The notes under the pieces are model-generated. The model saw only the letters and a program-made list of their open reading frames with translations, was not told the origin of the DNA and did no database searches. Positions 18,539 through 28,246 of a stretch of DNA of 64,000 bases are shown in pieces (position 1 is the first letter of the stretch; the number at the start of each line of letters is the position of its first letter). Both the position numbers and the translations under genes were made by a program. This DNA is from Burkholderia pyrrocinia (GTDB taxonomy: Bacteria > Pseudomonadota > Gammaproteobacteria > Burkholderiales > Burkholderiaceae): contig NZ_CP070977.1 of the NCBI RefSeq assembly GCF_018417535.1, positions 2,294,001-2,358,000 on the forward strand, given 5' to 3'.

Positions 18539-20524
18539 ATGTCCGATATCACCGAAACGGCCGCGGGCGCCGCGCCCGCCCCCGCTCCGCGCCCGCTGCG
18601 CGCGATCCAGCCCCTGCCCGACCAGCTGATCAGCCAGATCGCCGCGGGCGAGGTCGTCGAACGCCCGGCGTCGGTCGTCAAGGAACTGCTCGAGAACGCG
18701 ATGGACGCCGGCGCGACGACGCTGCGCATCGTGCTGGAAGAAGGCGGCGTCAAGCGCATCTCGATCACCGACGACGGCTGCGGGATTCCGCCCGACGAGC
18801 TGGCGCTCGCGCTGATGCGCCATGCCACCAGCAAGATCCGCTCGCTCGAGGAGCTCGAGGCGGTCGCGACGCTCGGGTTCCGCGGCGAAGCGCTCGCGTC
18901 GATCGCGTCGGTCGCCGAGATGTCGATCACGAGCCGGACGGCCGACGCCGCGCATGCGATGAAGATCGATGCGCAGACAGGCGTGCTGTCGCCCGCCGCC
19001 GGCTCGACCGGCACGACGATCGAGGTGCGCGAGCTGTACTTCAACACGCCAGCGCGGCGCAAGTTCCTGAAGAGCGAGCAGACCGAGTTCGGCCACTGCC
19101 TGGAAATGATCCGCCGCGCGGCGCTCGCACGGCCGGACGTCGCGATCTCGGTGCTGCACAACGGCAAGGCCGTCGAGCACTGGAATGCGACCGAGCCCGC
19201 GCAGCGCGTCGCGAAGATCCTCGGCGACAGCTTCGCGACCGCGCACCTGCCGCTCGACGAACAGGCCGGCCCGCTCGCCGTCTACGGTTGCGCAGGCCTG
19301 CCTACCGCAAGCCGCGGGCGCGCCGACCAGCAGTACTTCTTCGTCAACGGCCGCTTCGTGCGCGACAAGCTGCTGACGCACGCGGTGCGTGCGGCCTACG
19401 AGGACGTGCTGCACGGCGACCGCTACCCGTCGTACGTGCTGTTCCTCGACCTGCCGCCCGAAGCCGTCGACGTGAACGTGCATCCGTCGAAGATCGAGGT
19501 GCGCTTCCGCGATTCGCGCTCGATCCACCAGTACGTGTTCCACGCGGTCCAGCGCGCGCTCGCGCGCCACGCGGGCGCGTCGCCGGAAACCACGGCGGGC
19601 GGTCATGCCGCGCATATCGAACCCGCGCCGCGCGGGCCCGCATCGTTCCTGGACACGCCGCTCGGCCAGAGCCACGGCCTGGCCACCGGCGGCAGCGGCT
19701 TCTCGTCGCCGTCGTCGTCATCGTCGGCAGGCAACACCTGGATGCGCCAGGCGCGGATGACGCAGGGCACGCTGCCCGTCGCGCAGCCGCTCGCGCTCTA
19801 TGACGCGCTGTTCGGCCGCAAGGACACCGGCGCGGGCACGCCGGACGGCGCGACGAGCCTCGCCCGCGATTCGGCCGACACGCCGGGCGCGCCGCTGCCT
19901 GGCTTCACCGCATCGCCGATCGCCGCCACCGCGCACGACGAGCAGCCGCTCGGCTTCGCGCTCGGCCAGATCCACGGCATCTACGTGCTCGCGCAGAACG
20001 CGCACGGGCTCGTGATCGTCGACATGCACGCGGCACACGAGCGGATCCTGTACGAACAGTTCAAGAACGCGCTCGCCGACCGCTCGGTCGCCGTGCAGGC
20101 GCTGCTGCTGCCGGTGTCGATGACGGCCACGCCGGTCGAGATCGGCACGGTCGAGGAGGAACGCGACACGCTCGAATCGCTCGGCTTCGATCTCGCGGTG
20201 CTGTCGCCGACGACGCTCGCGATCCGCGCGGTGCCGGCGCTGCTGAAGGATGCCGACCTGCAGTCGCTCGCGCGCGCGGTGCTCGCCGACCTGCACGCGT
20301 TCGGCGGCTCGCGCGTGCTCACCGAGCGTCAGCACGAACTGCTCGGCACGCTCGCGTGCCACCACGCGGTGCGCGCGAACCGGCGCCTGACGCTCGACGA
20401 GATGAACGCGCTGCTGCGCCAGATGGAGGCGACCGAACGCGCGGACCAGTGCAATCACGGCCGGCCGACCTGGTATCAGCTCACGCTGAACGATCTCGAC
20501 CGCCTGTTCATGCGCGGCCAATGA
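18539..20524 (+). CDS. mutL: DNA mismatch repair protein MutL
   Basis: A 661-residue GHKL ATPase of methyl-directed or generic mismatch repair that couples MutS to downstream nucleases. N-terminal motifs are intact: [38 protein letters not shown] and [22 protein letters not shown] (up to about residue 185). A low-complexity linker with a Ser run lies at about 360-470, then the C-terminal dimerisation domain. The end carries [12 protein letters not shown] and QCNHGRPTW. The stop overlaps the miaA start by 4 bases (ATGA), the usual mutL-miaA coupling. A TATAAT sits directly ahead of the ATG. Confidence 0.97.
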   Translation: MSDITETAAGAAPAPAPRPLRAIQPLPDQLISQIAAGEVVERPASVVKELLENAMDAGATTLRIVLEEGGVKRISITDDGCGIPPDELALALMRHATSKIRSLEELEAVATLGFRGEALASIASVAEMSITSRTADAAHAMKIDAQTGVLSPAAGSTGTTIEVRELYFNTPARRKFLKSEQTEFGHCLEMIRRAALARPDVAISVLHNGKAVEHWNATEPAQRVAKILGDSFATAHLPLDEQAGPLAVYGCAGLPTASRGRADQQYFFVNGRFVRDKLLTHAVRAAYEDVLHGDRYPSYVLFLDLPPEAVDVNVHPSKIEVRFRDSRSIHQYVFHAVQRALARHAGASPETTAGGHAAHIEPAPRGPASFLDTPLGQSHGLATGGSGFSSPSSSSSAGNTWMRQARMTQGTLPVAQPLALYDALFGRKDTGAGTPDGATSLARDSADTPGAPLPGFTASPIAATAHDEQPLGFALGQIHGIYVLAQNAHGLVIVDMHAAHERILYEQFKNALADRSVAVQALLLPVSMTATPVEIGTVEEERDTLESLGFDLAVLSPTTLAIRAVPALLKDADLQSLARAVLADLHAFGGSRVLTERQHELLGTLACHHAVRANRRLTLDEMNALLRQMEATERADQCNHGRPTWYQLTLNDLDRLFMRGQ

Positions 20525-21495
20525 GCGCGGCACCGCCCTCCAACCCGACGACGATCGCCTGCCTGCTCGGCCCCACGGCCTCGGGCAAGACGGCCGCGGC
20601 GCTGGCGCTCGCCGCGCGCCGCCCGATCGAGATCGTCAGCGTCGATTCGGCGCTCGTCTACCGCGACATGGATATCGGCACCGCAAAGCCGTCGCGCGAC
20701 GAACGCGCGAGCGTGCCGCATCACCTGATCGACATCATCGACCCGGCCGACGCGTATTCGGCCGCGGAATTCCGCGCGGACACGCTGCGCCTGATCGGCG
20801 AAATCGCCGCGCGCGGCCGCACGCCGCTGCTCGCGGGCGGCACGATGCTGTACTACAAGGCGCTGACGCAGGGGCTCAACGACCTACCGGGCGCCGACCC
20901 GGATGTGCGCGCGAAGCTCGACGCCGACGCCGCGCGCGACGGCTGGCCCGCGCTGCACGCGCGGCTCGCGCAGGTCGATCCCGACACGGCCGCGCGGCTC
21001 GCGCCGAACGATTCGCAGCGGATCCAGCGTGCGCTCGAAATCTTCATGCTGAGCGGGCAGCCGATGTCGGCGCTGCTTGCCGCGCCGCGGCGCGCGGACG
21101 ATGCGGCAGCCGCGTACCGCTTCGTGCCGGTCGCGCTCGAACCGTCGGATCGCGCGGTACTGCACACCCGGATCGCGCAGCGCTTCGACGCGATGCTCGA
21201 CGCGGGCTTCATCGACGAAGTCGAACGGCTGCGCCGTCGCGACGATCTCCATCCCGACCTGCCGTCGATGCGCTGCGTCGGCTACCGGCAGGCGTGGGAA
21301 TTCCTCGACGGCGACACCGACTACCGGACGATGCGCGACAAGGGCATCTTCGCGACGCGCCAGCTCTGCAAGCGCCAGCTCACGTGGCTGCGCGCGATGC
21401 CGGAGCGGATCGTCGTCGACTGCATCGCGCCGGACGCGACAGCCCGCGCGCTCGACGCGCTCGAACGCGTGCTCGACGGCCGCACGCAGGGCTGA
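20521..21495 (+). CDS. miaA: tRNA dimethylallyltransferase MiaA
   Basis: A 324-residue enzyme that prenylates A37 of tRNAs reading UNN codons, using dimethylallyl diphosphate. P-loop GPTASGKT is near residue 18, [17 protein letters not shown] near 45, and the region [10 protein letters not shown] near 110. A C-terminal stretch [13 protein letters not shown] and KRQLTWLR follows. The start ATG at 20521 overlaps the mutL stop (ATGA). The frame also extends upstream inside mutL, which I reject. Confidence 0.96.
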   Translation: MSAAPPSNPTTIACLLGPTASGKTAAALALAARRPIEIVSVDSALVYRDMDIGTAKPSRDERASVPHHLIDIIDPADAYSAAEFRADTLRLIGEIAARGRTPLLAGGTMLYYKALTQGLNDLPGADPDVRAKLDADAARDGWPALHARLAQVDPDTAARLAPNDSQRIQRALEIFMLSGQPMSALLAAPRRADDAAAAYRFVPVALEPSDRAVLHTRIAQRFDAMLDAGFIDEVERLRRRDDLHPDLPSMRCVGYRQAWEFLDGDTDYRTMRDKGIFATRQLCKRQLTWLRAMPERIVVDCIAPDATARALDALERVLDGRTQG

Positions 21496-21516
21496 CCGGA
21501 GCGCCGGCGGCCCGCG

Positions 21517-22149
21517 TCAGCCGCGCTGGCGCGCTGCCAGGCGCGCACGAGCGCCGTCGACGATCAGCGCGATGCCGCGCTCGAACGCTTCGTCGCCGCC
21601 GCGTTCGCGCAGCGCGGCCCAGCCCTTCGCGAGCAGCGGATACTCGGCCGCGTCCGGCAGCGGCGCATCGGCTTCGCCGTCCGGCCCCGCCTGCTCTTCC
21701 AGCACCCATCCGACCACGAAGCGACCGATCGCATACATCACGTCGACGGCTTCGTCCGGCGCGAAGCCCGCTTCGCCGAGCAGCGCGACCTTGCGTTCGA
21801 TCGAACCGAAATGCAGCGCGCGCGGCCGCGTCCCGGCATGCAGGCGTGCGCCGTCGCGATAGGCCAGCAGCGCGCGGCGGAAACTGCGCGCGTTGTCGGC
21901 AAGCCACGCATCCCACGCTTCGCCCGGCCGCGGCAGCGACGCGTCGTGGCGCTCGAGCATGATCGCTTCGGCCATCGCGTCGAGCAGCTCGGCCTTGTTC
22001 CGGAAATGCCAGTAAAGCGTCGGCGACTGTACGCCGAGCCGCTCGGCGAGCCGCCGTGTCGACAACCCGTCGATACCGACCTCGTCGAGCAGTTCGAGTG
22101 CCGCGCGCAATACCGTATCGCGCGTCAGCCGCGTTCCTGTGTCCTTCAT
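21517..22149 (-). CDS. tetR: TetR-type tetracycline-responsive repressor
   Basis: A 210-residue repressor starting at ATG 22149 (M-K-D-T-G-T-R); an ATG at 22173 would add eight residues encoded by the operator itself. The N-terminal helix-turn-helix (GLSTRRLAERLGVQSPTLYWHFRNK) and the whole body follow transposon TetR closely. Residues that bind tetracycline in TetR have counterparts: His in MLERHDA, Asn and Phe in DNARSFRR, His-x-GTRP in RLHAGTRP, and Glu in VLEEQAG. It is divergent from a TetA-type exporter, and two tet-operator-like palindromes sit between them. Base composition is native Burkholderia, so this is not a recent transposon. Confidence 0.92.
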   Translation of the reverse strand: MKDTGTRLTRDTVLRAALELLDEVGIDGLSTRRLAERLGVQSPTLYWHFRNKAELLDAMAEAIMLERHDASLPRPGEAWDAWLADNARSFRRALLAYRDGARLHAGTRPRALHFGSIERKVALLGEAGFAPDEAVDVMYAIGRFVVGWVLEEQAGPDGEADAPLPDAAEYPLLAKGWAALRERGGDEAFERGIALIVDGARARLAARQRG

Positions 22150-22167
22150 CTCTATCACCGATAGGGG
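22149..22167. promoter_or_regulatory. tet operator-like palindrome next to tetR (O2-like)
   Basis: Read on the minus strand, this 19-mer matches the Tn10 tetO2 operator TCCCTATCAGTGATAGAGA at 17 of 19 positions. It abuts the tetR ATG, so repressor binding would block tetR transcription or start. Confidence 0.8.
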
Positions 22168-22185
22168 AACCATGGAATAATCGCC

Positions 22186-22204
22186 ACTCTATCATCGATA
22201 GAGT
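22186..22204. promoter_or_regulatory. tet operator-like palindrome next to tetA (O1-like)
   Basis: ACTCTATCATCGATAGAGT differs from the Tn10 tetO1 operator at one position. It lies 7 bases before the proposed TTG start of tetA, with centre-to-centre distance 37 from the other operator. Confidence 0.85.
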
Positions 22205-22211
22205 CGCCCTC

Positions 22212-23405
22212 TTGAATCCGTCCCTGATTGCCATCCTGGCCACGGTCCTGCTCGACGCGATCGGCGTCGGGATCGTGATGCCGATCCTGCCCGGTCTGCT
22301 GCGCTCGCTTGCCGGCGCAGGCAGCACCGACACGCCCTACGGCGTCCTGCTCGCGCTGTACGCGTTCGCGCAGTTCCTGTGCGCGCCGCTGCTCGGCGCG
22401 CTGAGCGACCGTTTCGGCCGCCGGCCCGTGCTGCTCGCGTCGCTCGCGGGCGCCGCGCTCGACTACCTGTTGATGGCGCTTGCGCCGACGCTCGCGTGGC
22501 TTTACGCGGGGCGGCTGATCTCGGGTATCACGGGTGCCAACGTTGCGGTCGCGACCGCGTACGTCACCGACGTCACGGCCGAACCCGACCGCGCACGGCG
22601 CTTCGGCCAGCTCGGCGCGATGATGGGCATCGGCTTCATCGCGGGGCCGCTGATCGGCGGGCTGCTCGGCGCGCTGCACCTGCGCGCGCCGTTCGTCGCG
22701 GCCGCGCTGCTCAATGCACTGAATCTCGCGCTCGTGTGGCGCGTGCTGCCGGAATCGCGGCCGCGTGCGGCCCGCGAAGGCCGCGCGGTCGCCGCGCTCA
22801 ATCCGTTCGCGAACCTGCGCCGGCTGAGCGGCGCGCCCGCGGTCGTGCCGCTGATCGGCATCTACGTGATCGTCGCGCTGGTATCGCAGGCGCCCGCGAC
22901 GCTGTGGATCCTGTACGGCCAGGAGCATTTCGGCTGGTCGACGCCGATCGCGGGGCTGTCGCTCGCGGGCTACGGCGCGTGCCATGCGCTCGCGCAGGCG
23001 TTCGCGATCGGGCCGCTGATCGCTCGGCTCGGCGAGCGCCGCGCGCTCGCGCTGGGGCTCGCGGGCGACGCGCTCGGGCTCGCGGTAATCGCGTTCGCGA
23101 CGGCCGCGTGGGTGCCGTTCGCGCTGCTGCCGCTGTTCGCGGCGGGCGGCATGACGCTGCCGGCGCTACAGGCGATGCTCGCGCGGCAAGTCGACGATGC
23201 GCGCCAGGGCGAACTGCAGGGTACGCTCGCGAGCGTGGCCAGCCTGATCGGCGTGGCGGGCCCGCTGGTCGTCACCGCGACCTATGCGGCGACGCGCGCG
23301 ACGTGGCCGGGGCTCGTCTGGGCCGCGGCCGCTCTGCTCTATCTGTTCGTGCCGCCGTTGCTGGCCGGCGCGCAACCGGCGGGCGCGCCGCGGCCGTCCG
23401 CTTGA
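22212..23405 (+). CDS. tetA: TetA-like tetracycline/H+ antiporter, MFS family
   Basis: A 397-residue 12-helix transporter. I place the start at TTG 22212 (L-N-P-S-L-I-A-I-L), which matches TetA proteins in length and first residues; the open frame upstream lies over tetR and the operators. Signature motifs are GALSDRFGRRPVLL between helices 2 and 3 and PALQAMLARQVDDARQGELQGTLAS in the second half, both close to class A/C TetA. It should exchange a divalent-cation-tetracycline complex, or another drug, for a proton. There is no good Shine-Dalgarno sequence, and the operator is only 7 bases upstream, so the message may be nearly leaderless. Expression is expected to be induced when TetR leaves the two operators. 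Confidence 0.9.
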   Translation: MNPSLIAILATVLLDAIGVGIVMPILPGLLRSLAGAGSTDTPYGVLLALYAFAQFLCAPLLGALSDRFGRRPVLLASLAGAALDYLLMALAPTLAWLYAGRLISGITGANVAVATAYVTDVTAEPDRARRFGQLGAMMGIGFIAGPLIGGLLGALHLRAPFVAAALLNALNLALVWRVLPESRPRAAREGRAVAALNPFANLRRLSGAPAVVPLIGIYVIVALVSQAPATLWILYGQEHFGWSTPIAGLSLAGYGACHALAQAFAIGPLIARLGERRALALGLAGDALGLAVIAFATAAWVPFALLPLFAAGGMTLPALQAMLARQVDDARQGELQGTLASVASLIGVAGPLVVTATYAATRATWPGLVWAAAALLYLFVPPLLAGAQPAGAPRPSA

Positions 23406-23439
23406 GCGACGGCGGGCGCCGACACGCACATCGCCGCGC

Positions 23440-23835
23440 TCAGTGCGCGAGCGTCAAGAGATTCGCATCGCGCACGAGCTGCCAGCGGCCGTCGGCCTTG
23501 CGGAAGATCGTCAGCGTATGACCCGAGCGGCGGATCGTTTCGCCACCCGGCGGCGTCGCGTCAATCTCGAGGAAATTGCGCATGTACGCCCAGTCGCCGA
23601 TCACGCGCAGCTCGTCGATCCGGTAGCGGCCGTCGACCTTCGGTGCGTGCTCCGCCCCCGCGTTCGCTTCACGCGACGCGGCCGCGAACGCCGCCTTGTC
23701 GAACGGCGGCTTGCCGGCCACCATGAAGATCGCGTCGTCGGCGATCAGGTCGAGCACGGTCGCCAGATCGCCGCGCCGGCTCGACACGAACCAGTTGTCC
23801 ACGAGTTCGCGGATCGCGCGTTCGTCTTCGGTCAT
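23440..23835 (-). CDS. SnoaL/DUF4440-like small protein (SgcJ/EcaC family)
   Basis: A 131-residue single-domain protein of the NTF2-like fold. Features are ERAIRELVDNWFVSSRRGDLATVLDLIADDAIFM near the N-terminus, PFDKAAF, and a C-terminal SGHTLTIFRKADGRWQLVRDANLL. The family is usually annotated as SgcJ/EcaC oxidoreductase, but reaction and substrate are unknown for most members. The start ATG 23835 follows a GGAGGAAC site. It is convergent with tetA and downstream of the purM terminator, so it is probably monocistronic. Confidence 0.85.
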   Translation of the reverse strand: MTEDERAIRELVDNWFVSSRRGDLATVLDLIADDAIFMVAGKPPFDKAAFAAASREANAGAEHAPKVDGRYRIDELRVIGDWAYMRNFLEIDATPPGGETIRRSGHTLTIFRKADGRWQLVRDANLLTLAH

Positions 23836-23871
23836 CGTCGTTCCTCCTTCATCGGCGCCGCGCGGCGCCCG

Positions 23872-23902
23872 AAAAAAAACCGCCCGGATCGACTCCGGGC
23901 GG
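23872..23902 (-). terminator. Intrinsic terminator downstream of purM
   Basis: Stem CCGCCCGGA / TCCGGGCGG with a 5-base loop is followed, on the minus strand, by eight T residues. It lies 33 bases past the purM stop. Confidence 0.92.
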
Positions 23903-23934
23903 CTTTCCTTGCTGCATCTGCTGCTGGCGGTACG

Positions 23935-24990
23935 TCAGACCACGACCGTCTGCGCCTCGCCTTCGCGGGTCGCACGCACGGTGCCGATCTTCCACACCTG
24001 TTCGCCGGCGGCGCTCAGGTCGGCGATCGCTGCGTCGGCATCGGCCGCCGCGACGATCACGGCCATGCCGATCCCGCAGTTGAACACGCGGTGCATTTCA
24101 GCGTCGGCGACGCCGCCGTGCTCCTGCAGCCACTTGAACAGCGGCGGCAGCGGCCACGCGTTCTGGTCGAGTTCGGCGGTGAGGCCTTCGCGCAGCACGC
24201 GCGGAATGTTCTCGACGAGGCCGCCGCCCGTGATGTGCGCCATGCCCTTCACCGGCAGCTTCTGCATCAGCGCGAGCAACGGCTTCACGTAGATGCGCGT
24301 GGGTGCCATCAGCGCGTCGGCGAGCGAACGTCCGTGGAAATCGGCCGACAGGTCGGGGTTCGCGCGCTCGATGATCTTGCGCACGAGCGAGAAGCCGTTC
24401 GAGTGGATGCCGCTCGATGCGAGGCCCAGCACCACGTCGCCTTCGGCGATCGTGCTGCCGTCGATGATCTTGCTCTTCTCGACCGCGCCGACAGCGAAGC
24501 CGGCCAGGTCGTATTCGCCGTCCGGGTACATGCCCGGCATTTCGGCCGTTTCGCCGCCGATCAGCGCGCAGCCCGACAGTTCGCAACCTTGCGCGATGCC
24601 CTTGACGACCGTCGCGGCCGTGTCGACGTCGAGCTTGCCGCACGCGAAGTAGTCGAGGAAGAACAGCGGCTCGGCTCCCTGCACGAGGATGTCGTTCACG
24701 CTCATCGCGACCAGATCCTGGCCGACGGTGTCGTGTTTGTTCAGATGAAACGCCAGCTTGAGCTTGGTACCCACGCCGTCGGTGCCCGACACGAGCACGG
24801 GCTCGCGGTATTTCTTCGGCACTTCGAACAGCGCGCCGAACCCGCCGATGCCGCCGAGCACGCCGTCGCGCAGGGTTTTCTTCGCAAAAGGCTTGATCTT
24901 GTCGATGAGCGCGTCGCCCGCGTCGATGTCGACACCTGCGTCGCGATAGGACAGACCCTGAGCGTCGGGAGCGGATTTCGGAGGATTCAT
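23935..24990 (-). CDS. purM: Phosphoribosylformylglycinamidine cyclo-ligase (AIR synthetase) PurM
   Basis: A 351-residue enzyme that closes FGAM to aminoimidazole ribotide with ATP, the fifth step of purine synthesis. Motifs seen are [32 protein letters not shown] (about residue 70), [55 protein letters not shown] and [13 protein letters not shown]. Length is standard. The start ATG at 24990 lies 19 bases from a palindrome that carries TAAAAT on both strands, and the gene is divergent from hda. It is ended by a strong terminator. Confidence 0.97.
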   Translation of the reverse strand: MNPPKSAPDAQGLSYRDAGVDIDAGDALIDKIKPFAKKTLRDGVLGGIGGFGALFEVPKKYREPVLVSGTDGVGTKLKLAFHLNKHDTVGQDLVAMSVNDILVQGAEPLFFLDYFACGKLDVDTAATVVKGIAQGCELSGCALIGGETAEMPGMYPDGEYDLAGFAVGAVEKSKIIDGSTIAEGDVVLGLASSGIHSNGFSLVRKIIERANPDLSADFHGRSLADALMAPTRIYVKPLLALMQKLPVKGMAHITGGGLVENIPRVLREGLTAELDQNAWPLPPLFKWLQEHGGVADAEMHRVFNCGIGMAVIVAAADADAAIADLSAAGEQVWKIGTVRATREGEAQTVVV

Positions 24991-25009
24991 GGGGGAATGC
25001 GAGAAGGTC

Positions 25010-25028
25010 GGTAAAATGCGATTTTACC
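25010..25028. promoter_or_regulatory. Palindromic promoter/operator between purM and hda
   Basis: A perfect inverted repeat GGTAAAAT-GCG-ATTTTACC. Each arm reads TAAAAT outward as a possible -10, so divergent promoters may overlap here. It does not match the enteric PurR box. Confidence 0.5.
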
Positions 25029-25231
25029 CGAAGCCGGCCCGTTGGCCGGAATTCCCAGCACCGAATCGTCAGGGATTGCATCTTGGTCAACACGTCCCCG
25101 TTTTCATCGCCCAGCGAACCGCGCCGAAACCGGCGCGGCGCCGTGCGTACGGTCGCGCGTGCAGCCCACGGAGTTGCAGCCCCCGGCGCGTGCCCGGCGT
25201 ACGGCACGCGTATTTTCAACCGACCCGCATT

Positions 25232-25975
25232 GTGACTGTTGTGTCCCGTCAACTGACGCTCGATCTCGGCACGCCGCCGCCCGCCACGTTCGACAACTTC
25301 ATCATGAGCGACGAGAACGACGAGCTCATCACGCGGCTGCAGAAGCTCGACCTCGCGCTCGCGGCGGGCCCCGTGCCGGACCGTTCGTTCTACATCTGGG
25401 GCGAACCCGGCAGCGGCCGCACCCACCTGCTGCAGGCGCTCGTGAGCGACGCGTCGTACGGCTATGCGCGCTATCTGACGCCGCAGAGCCCGCTCGGCGC
25501 GTTCACGTTCGACCCGCGCATCGGCATCTACGCGATCGACGACTGCGACCGGATGACCGACACGCAGCAGGTCGCGCTGTTCAACCTGTTCAACGAAGTG
25601 CGCGCGCATCCGTCGAGCGCGTTCGTCGCGGCGGGCCCCGCGGCGCCGCTCGCACTCGACGTGCGCGAGGATCTCCGCACGCGCCTCGGCTGGGGGCTCG
25701 TGTTCCACCTGTCGCCGCCGTCCGACGCCGGCAAGATCGCCGTGCTCAAGCTCGCGGCGAAGGAGCGCGGGATCGCGCTCACCGACGACATCGCCGCCTA
25801 CCTGCTGACCCATTTCCGCCGCGACATGCCGAGCCTGATGGCGCTGCTCGACGCGCTCGACCGCTTCTCGCTCGAGCAGAAACGCGCCGTCACGCTGCCG
25901 CTGCTGCGCCGGATGCTCGCGCGTCCCGGCGACGACATCACACCACCGGGCGCGGGCCCGAACCGCTTCGAGTAA
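25232..25975 (+). CDS. hda: DnaA regulatory inactivator Hda
   Basis: A 247-residue DnaA-like AAA+ protein. It begins QLTLDLGTPPPATFDNFI, where the QL-x-L motif binds the DNA clamp. The nucleotide site is the family's degenerate form GEPGSGRTHL; the sensor region follows, and the C-terminus lacks the DnaA DNA-binding domain. With the beta clamp it triggers ATP hydrolysis by DnaA and so limits replication initiation. I use GTG 25232 (V-T-V-V-S-R-Q); GTG 25241 is equally possible, and the frame extends to 24989 with non-coding-like sequence. It is followed by a HAD phosphatase gene after 11 bases. Confidence 0.93.
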   Translation: MTVVSRQLTLDLGTPPPATFDNFIMSDENDELITRLQKLDLALAAGPVPDRSFYIWGEPGSGRTHLLQALVSDASYGYARYLTPQSPLGAFTFDPRIGIYAIDDCDRMTDTQQVALFNLFNEVRAHPSSAFVAAGPAAPLALDVREDLRTRLGWGLVFHLSPPSDAGKIAVLKLAAKERGIALTDDIAAYLLTHFRRDMPSLMALLDALDRFSLEQKRAVTLPLLRRMLARPGDDITPPGAGPNRFE

Positions 25976-25986
25976 AATGCCCCTCC

Positions 25987-26664
25987 ATGACTAATCTGGC
26001 ACTCTTTGACCTCGATCACACGCTGATCCCGACCGATAGCGACCACGAATGGGGTCGCTTCATGGTGAAGCTCGGCATCGTCGACGCGGAAAGCTTCTCG
26101 CGTCAGAACGATCAGTTCTTCGCCGACTACAAGGCCGGCAAGCTCGACATCCACGCGTACCTCACCGCGATGCTCACGCCGCTCGCGAAGTATTCGCGCG
26201 CGCAGCTCGCCGAATGGCACGAGCAGTACATGCACGAGGTGATCCGGCCAGCGATGACGCCCGCCGCGCTCGAACTCGTGCGCAAGCATCTCGACGCGGG
26301 CGACCTGTGCTGCGTCGTGACGGCGACCAACGAATTCATCACGCGCCCGATCGCGACCGCGTTCGGCGTCGATACGCTGATCGCGTGCGAGGTCGAAACG
26401 ACCGACGGGCATCCCGACTCGCCGTACACGGGCCGGCCGACCGGCACGCCGAGCTATCGCGAAGGCAAGATCGTGCGTACCGAAGCGTGGCTCGCATCGC
26501 TCGGCAAGCACTGGGACGACTTCGCGCACAGCTACTTCTACAGCGACTCGCACAACGACATCCCGCTGCTCGAGAAAGTCACCGACCCGATCGCGACCAA
26601 CCCTGACGACACGCTGCGTGCGCATGCAAGCACCCGCGGCTGGCGTATCCTCGACCTATTCTGA
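25987..26664 (+). CDS. HAD-superfamily phosphatase (SerB-like, subfamily IB)
   Basis: A 225-residue phosphatase. The nucleophile motif is FDLDHTLIPTDSD with Asp8 and Asp10; motif II is VVTATNEF and motif III-IV is YFYSDSHNDIPLLE. A helical cap (about 20-90) fits the phosphoserine phosphatase-like IB group. The substrate is not certain; related beta-proteobacterial proteins are annotated as histidinol-phosphatase or general HAD phosphatase. It starts 11 bases after hda and 5 bases before the GTG of pcnB, so it is in the hda-pcnB-folK-dgk-panB gene line. Confidence 0.9.
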   Translation: MTNLALFDLDHTLIPTDSDHEWGRFMVKLGIVDAESFSRQNDQFFADYKAGKLDIHAYLTAMLTPLAKYSRAQLAEWHEQYMHEVIRPAMTPAALELVRKHLDAGDLCCVVTATNEFITRPIATAFGVDTLIACEVETTDGHPDSPYTGRPTGTPSYREGKIVRTEAWLASLGKHWDDFAHSYFYSDSHNDIPLLEKVTDPIATNPDDTLRAHASTRGWRILDLF

Positions 26665-26669
26665 ACGTC

Positions 26670-28211
26670 GTGATCAAAAAATTCATTCGCAAGCTGCTCG
26701 GCCAGGACGAAGCCGAGCAAACGCCCCCCGCAGCGGCTCCGGCCGACGAAGCGGCCCCTGCTGCCCCGCGCGCCGCGAAAGGCGCCCGCGGCGGCGGCGC
26801 GAAGAAGCCGCGCAGCAACCATGAGCCGACCGTCGTGCCGGCCAGCGTGCACCAGATCGATCCGTCGCTGATCTCGAGGAATGCCGTGCGCGTGACCGAC
26901 ACGCTGCAGCAGGCAGGCTTTCGCGCGTTCATCGTCGGCGGCGCGGTTCGCGACCTGCTGCTCGGCATCGCGCCGAAGGACTTCGACGTCGCGACCGATG
27001 CGACGCCGACCGAGGTGCAGCGCCTGTTCCGTCGCGCGCGCCTGATCGGCCGCCGTTTCCAGATCGTCCACGTGCAGTTCGGCCAGGAACTGATCGAAGT
27101 ATCGACGTTCCGCGCGCTGGTCGACGCGCCGCCCGAGGCTGCTGCATCCGCCGAGCCGCCGAAACGCCTGAAGCGCGACGAACTCGATCGGCGCACGCAC
27201 GCGGTCGACGCGAGCGGCCGCGTGCTGCGCGACAACGTGTGGGGCGAGCAGCATGAAGATGCCGCGCGCCGCGACTTCACGATCAACGCGATGTACTACG
27301 ACCCGTCGACGCAGACGGTGCTCGACTACCACGACGGGATGGCCGACATGCGCGCCCGCCTGCTGCGGATGATCGGCGACCCGGCCACGCGCTTCCGCGA
27401 GGATCCGGTGCGGATGCTGCGCGTCGTGCGCTTCGCGGCGAAGCTCGGCTTCGAGATCGAGCCGCACACGCGCGAGCCGATCAACGCGCTGGCCGACCTG
27501 ATCAACAACGTGCCGGCCGCGCGCCTGTTCGACGAAATGCTGAAGCTGCTGCTGTCGGGCCACGCACTCGCGTGCCTGAAGCAGTTGCGCAAGGAAGGCC
27601 TGCACCACGGGCTGCTGCCGCTCCTCGACGTCGTGCTCGAACAGCCGCAGGGCGAGAAGTTCATCACGCTCGCGCTGAACAACACCGACGCGCGCGTGCG
27701 CGCCGGCAAGCCGGTATCGCCGGGCTTCCTGTTCGCGACGCTGCTGTGGCACGACATGCGCCAGCGCTTCGAGCAATACACGGCCGAAGGCGAGATCCCG
27801 GTGCCGGCGCTCCATCGCGCGATGGACGACGTGATCGACATGCAGACCGAGAAACTCGCGATCCACAAGCGCTATTCGGCCGACATGCGCGAGATCTGGG
27901 GCCTGCAGTTGCGCCTCGAGAAACGCTCGGGCCGCAGCGCGATGCGGCTGCTGGAACACCAAAGGTTTAGAGCGGGGTATGATTTCCTCCTGTTACGCTG
28001 CGAATCCGGCGAGCTCGATGCGGATGTCGGACAGTGGTGGACGGATTTCATCGAAGGCGACGCGGCTGCCCGCGAGACATTGCTCACGCAGGGCGGCTCG
28101 AAGGAAAAATCGCCCCGCAAGCGGCGCCGCCGCGGCGGCGCGCGAAACCGCAAGCCGGGTGAAGGTGCCGCCGAGCAGGCACCGGACACCGCGGACGGTT
28201 CCGACGACTGA
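26670..28211 (+). CDS. pcnB: Poly(A) polymerase I PcnB
   Basis: A 513-residue nucleotidyltransferase starting at GTG 26670, five bases after the preceding stop. The N-terminus has a basic, Ala/Pro-rich extension to about residue 55. The catalytic core FIVGGAVRDLLLGIAPKDFDVATDATPTEV follows near residues 85-115, then RRDFTINAMYY and the RNA-binding helices. The C-terminal tail is Lys/Arg-rich (SPRKRRRRGGARN) as in proteobacterial PcnB. It adds 3' poly(A) tails that mark RNA for decay. The close tRNA CCA-adding enzymes differ in lacking this basic tail. Confidence 0.95.
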   Translation: MIKKFIRKLLGQDEAEQTPPAAAPADEAAPAAPRAAKGARGGGAKKPRSNHEPTVVPASVHQIDPSLISRNAVRVTDTLQQAGFRAFIVGGAVRDLLLGIAPKDFDVATDATPTEVQRLFRRARLIGRRFQIVHVQFGQELIEVSTFRALVDAPPEAAASAEPPKRLKRDELDRRTHAVDASGRVLRDNVWGEQHEDAARRDFTINAMYYDPSTQTVLDYHDGMADMRARLLRMIGDPATRFREDPVRMLRVVRFAAKLGFEIEPHTREPINALADLINNVPAARLFDEMLKLLLSGHALACLKQLRKEGLHHGLLPLLDVVLEQPQGEKFITLALNNTDARVRAGKPVSPGFLFATLLWHDMRQRFEQYTAEGEIPVPALHRAMDDVIDMQTEKLAIHKRYSADMREIWGLQLRLEKRSGRSAMRLLEHQRFRAGYDFLLLRCESGELDADVGQWWTDFIEGDAAARETLLTQGGSKEKSPRKRRRRGGARNRKPGEGAAEQAPDTADGSDD

Positions 28212-28246
28212 CGCGCGCGCCGGCGAACGACGTAGGAAGTGATGCC

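Noticed and set aside
24098..25813. 571-codon minus-strand frame across purM and hda
   Set aside because: Arg-rich shadow product; the real PurM and Hda frames are complete.
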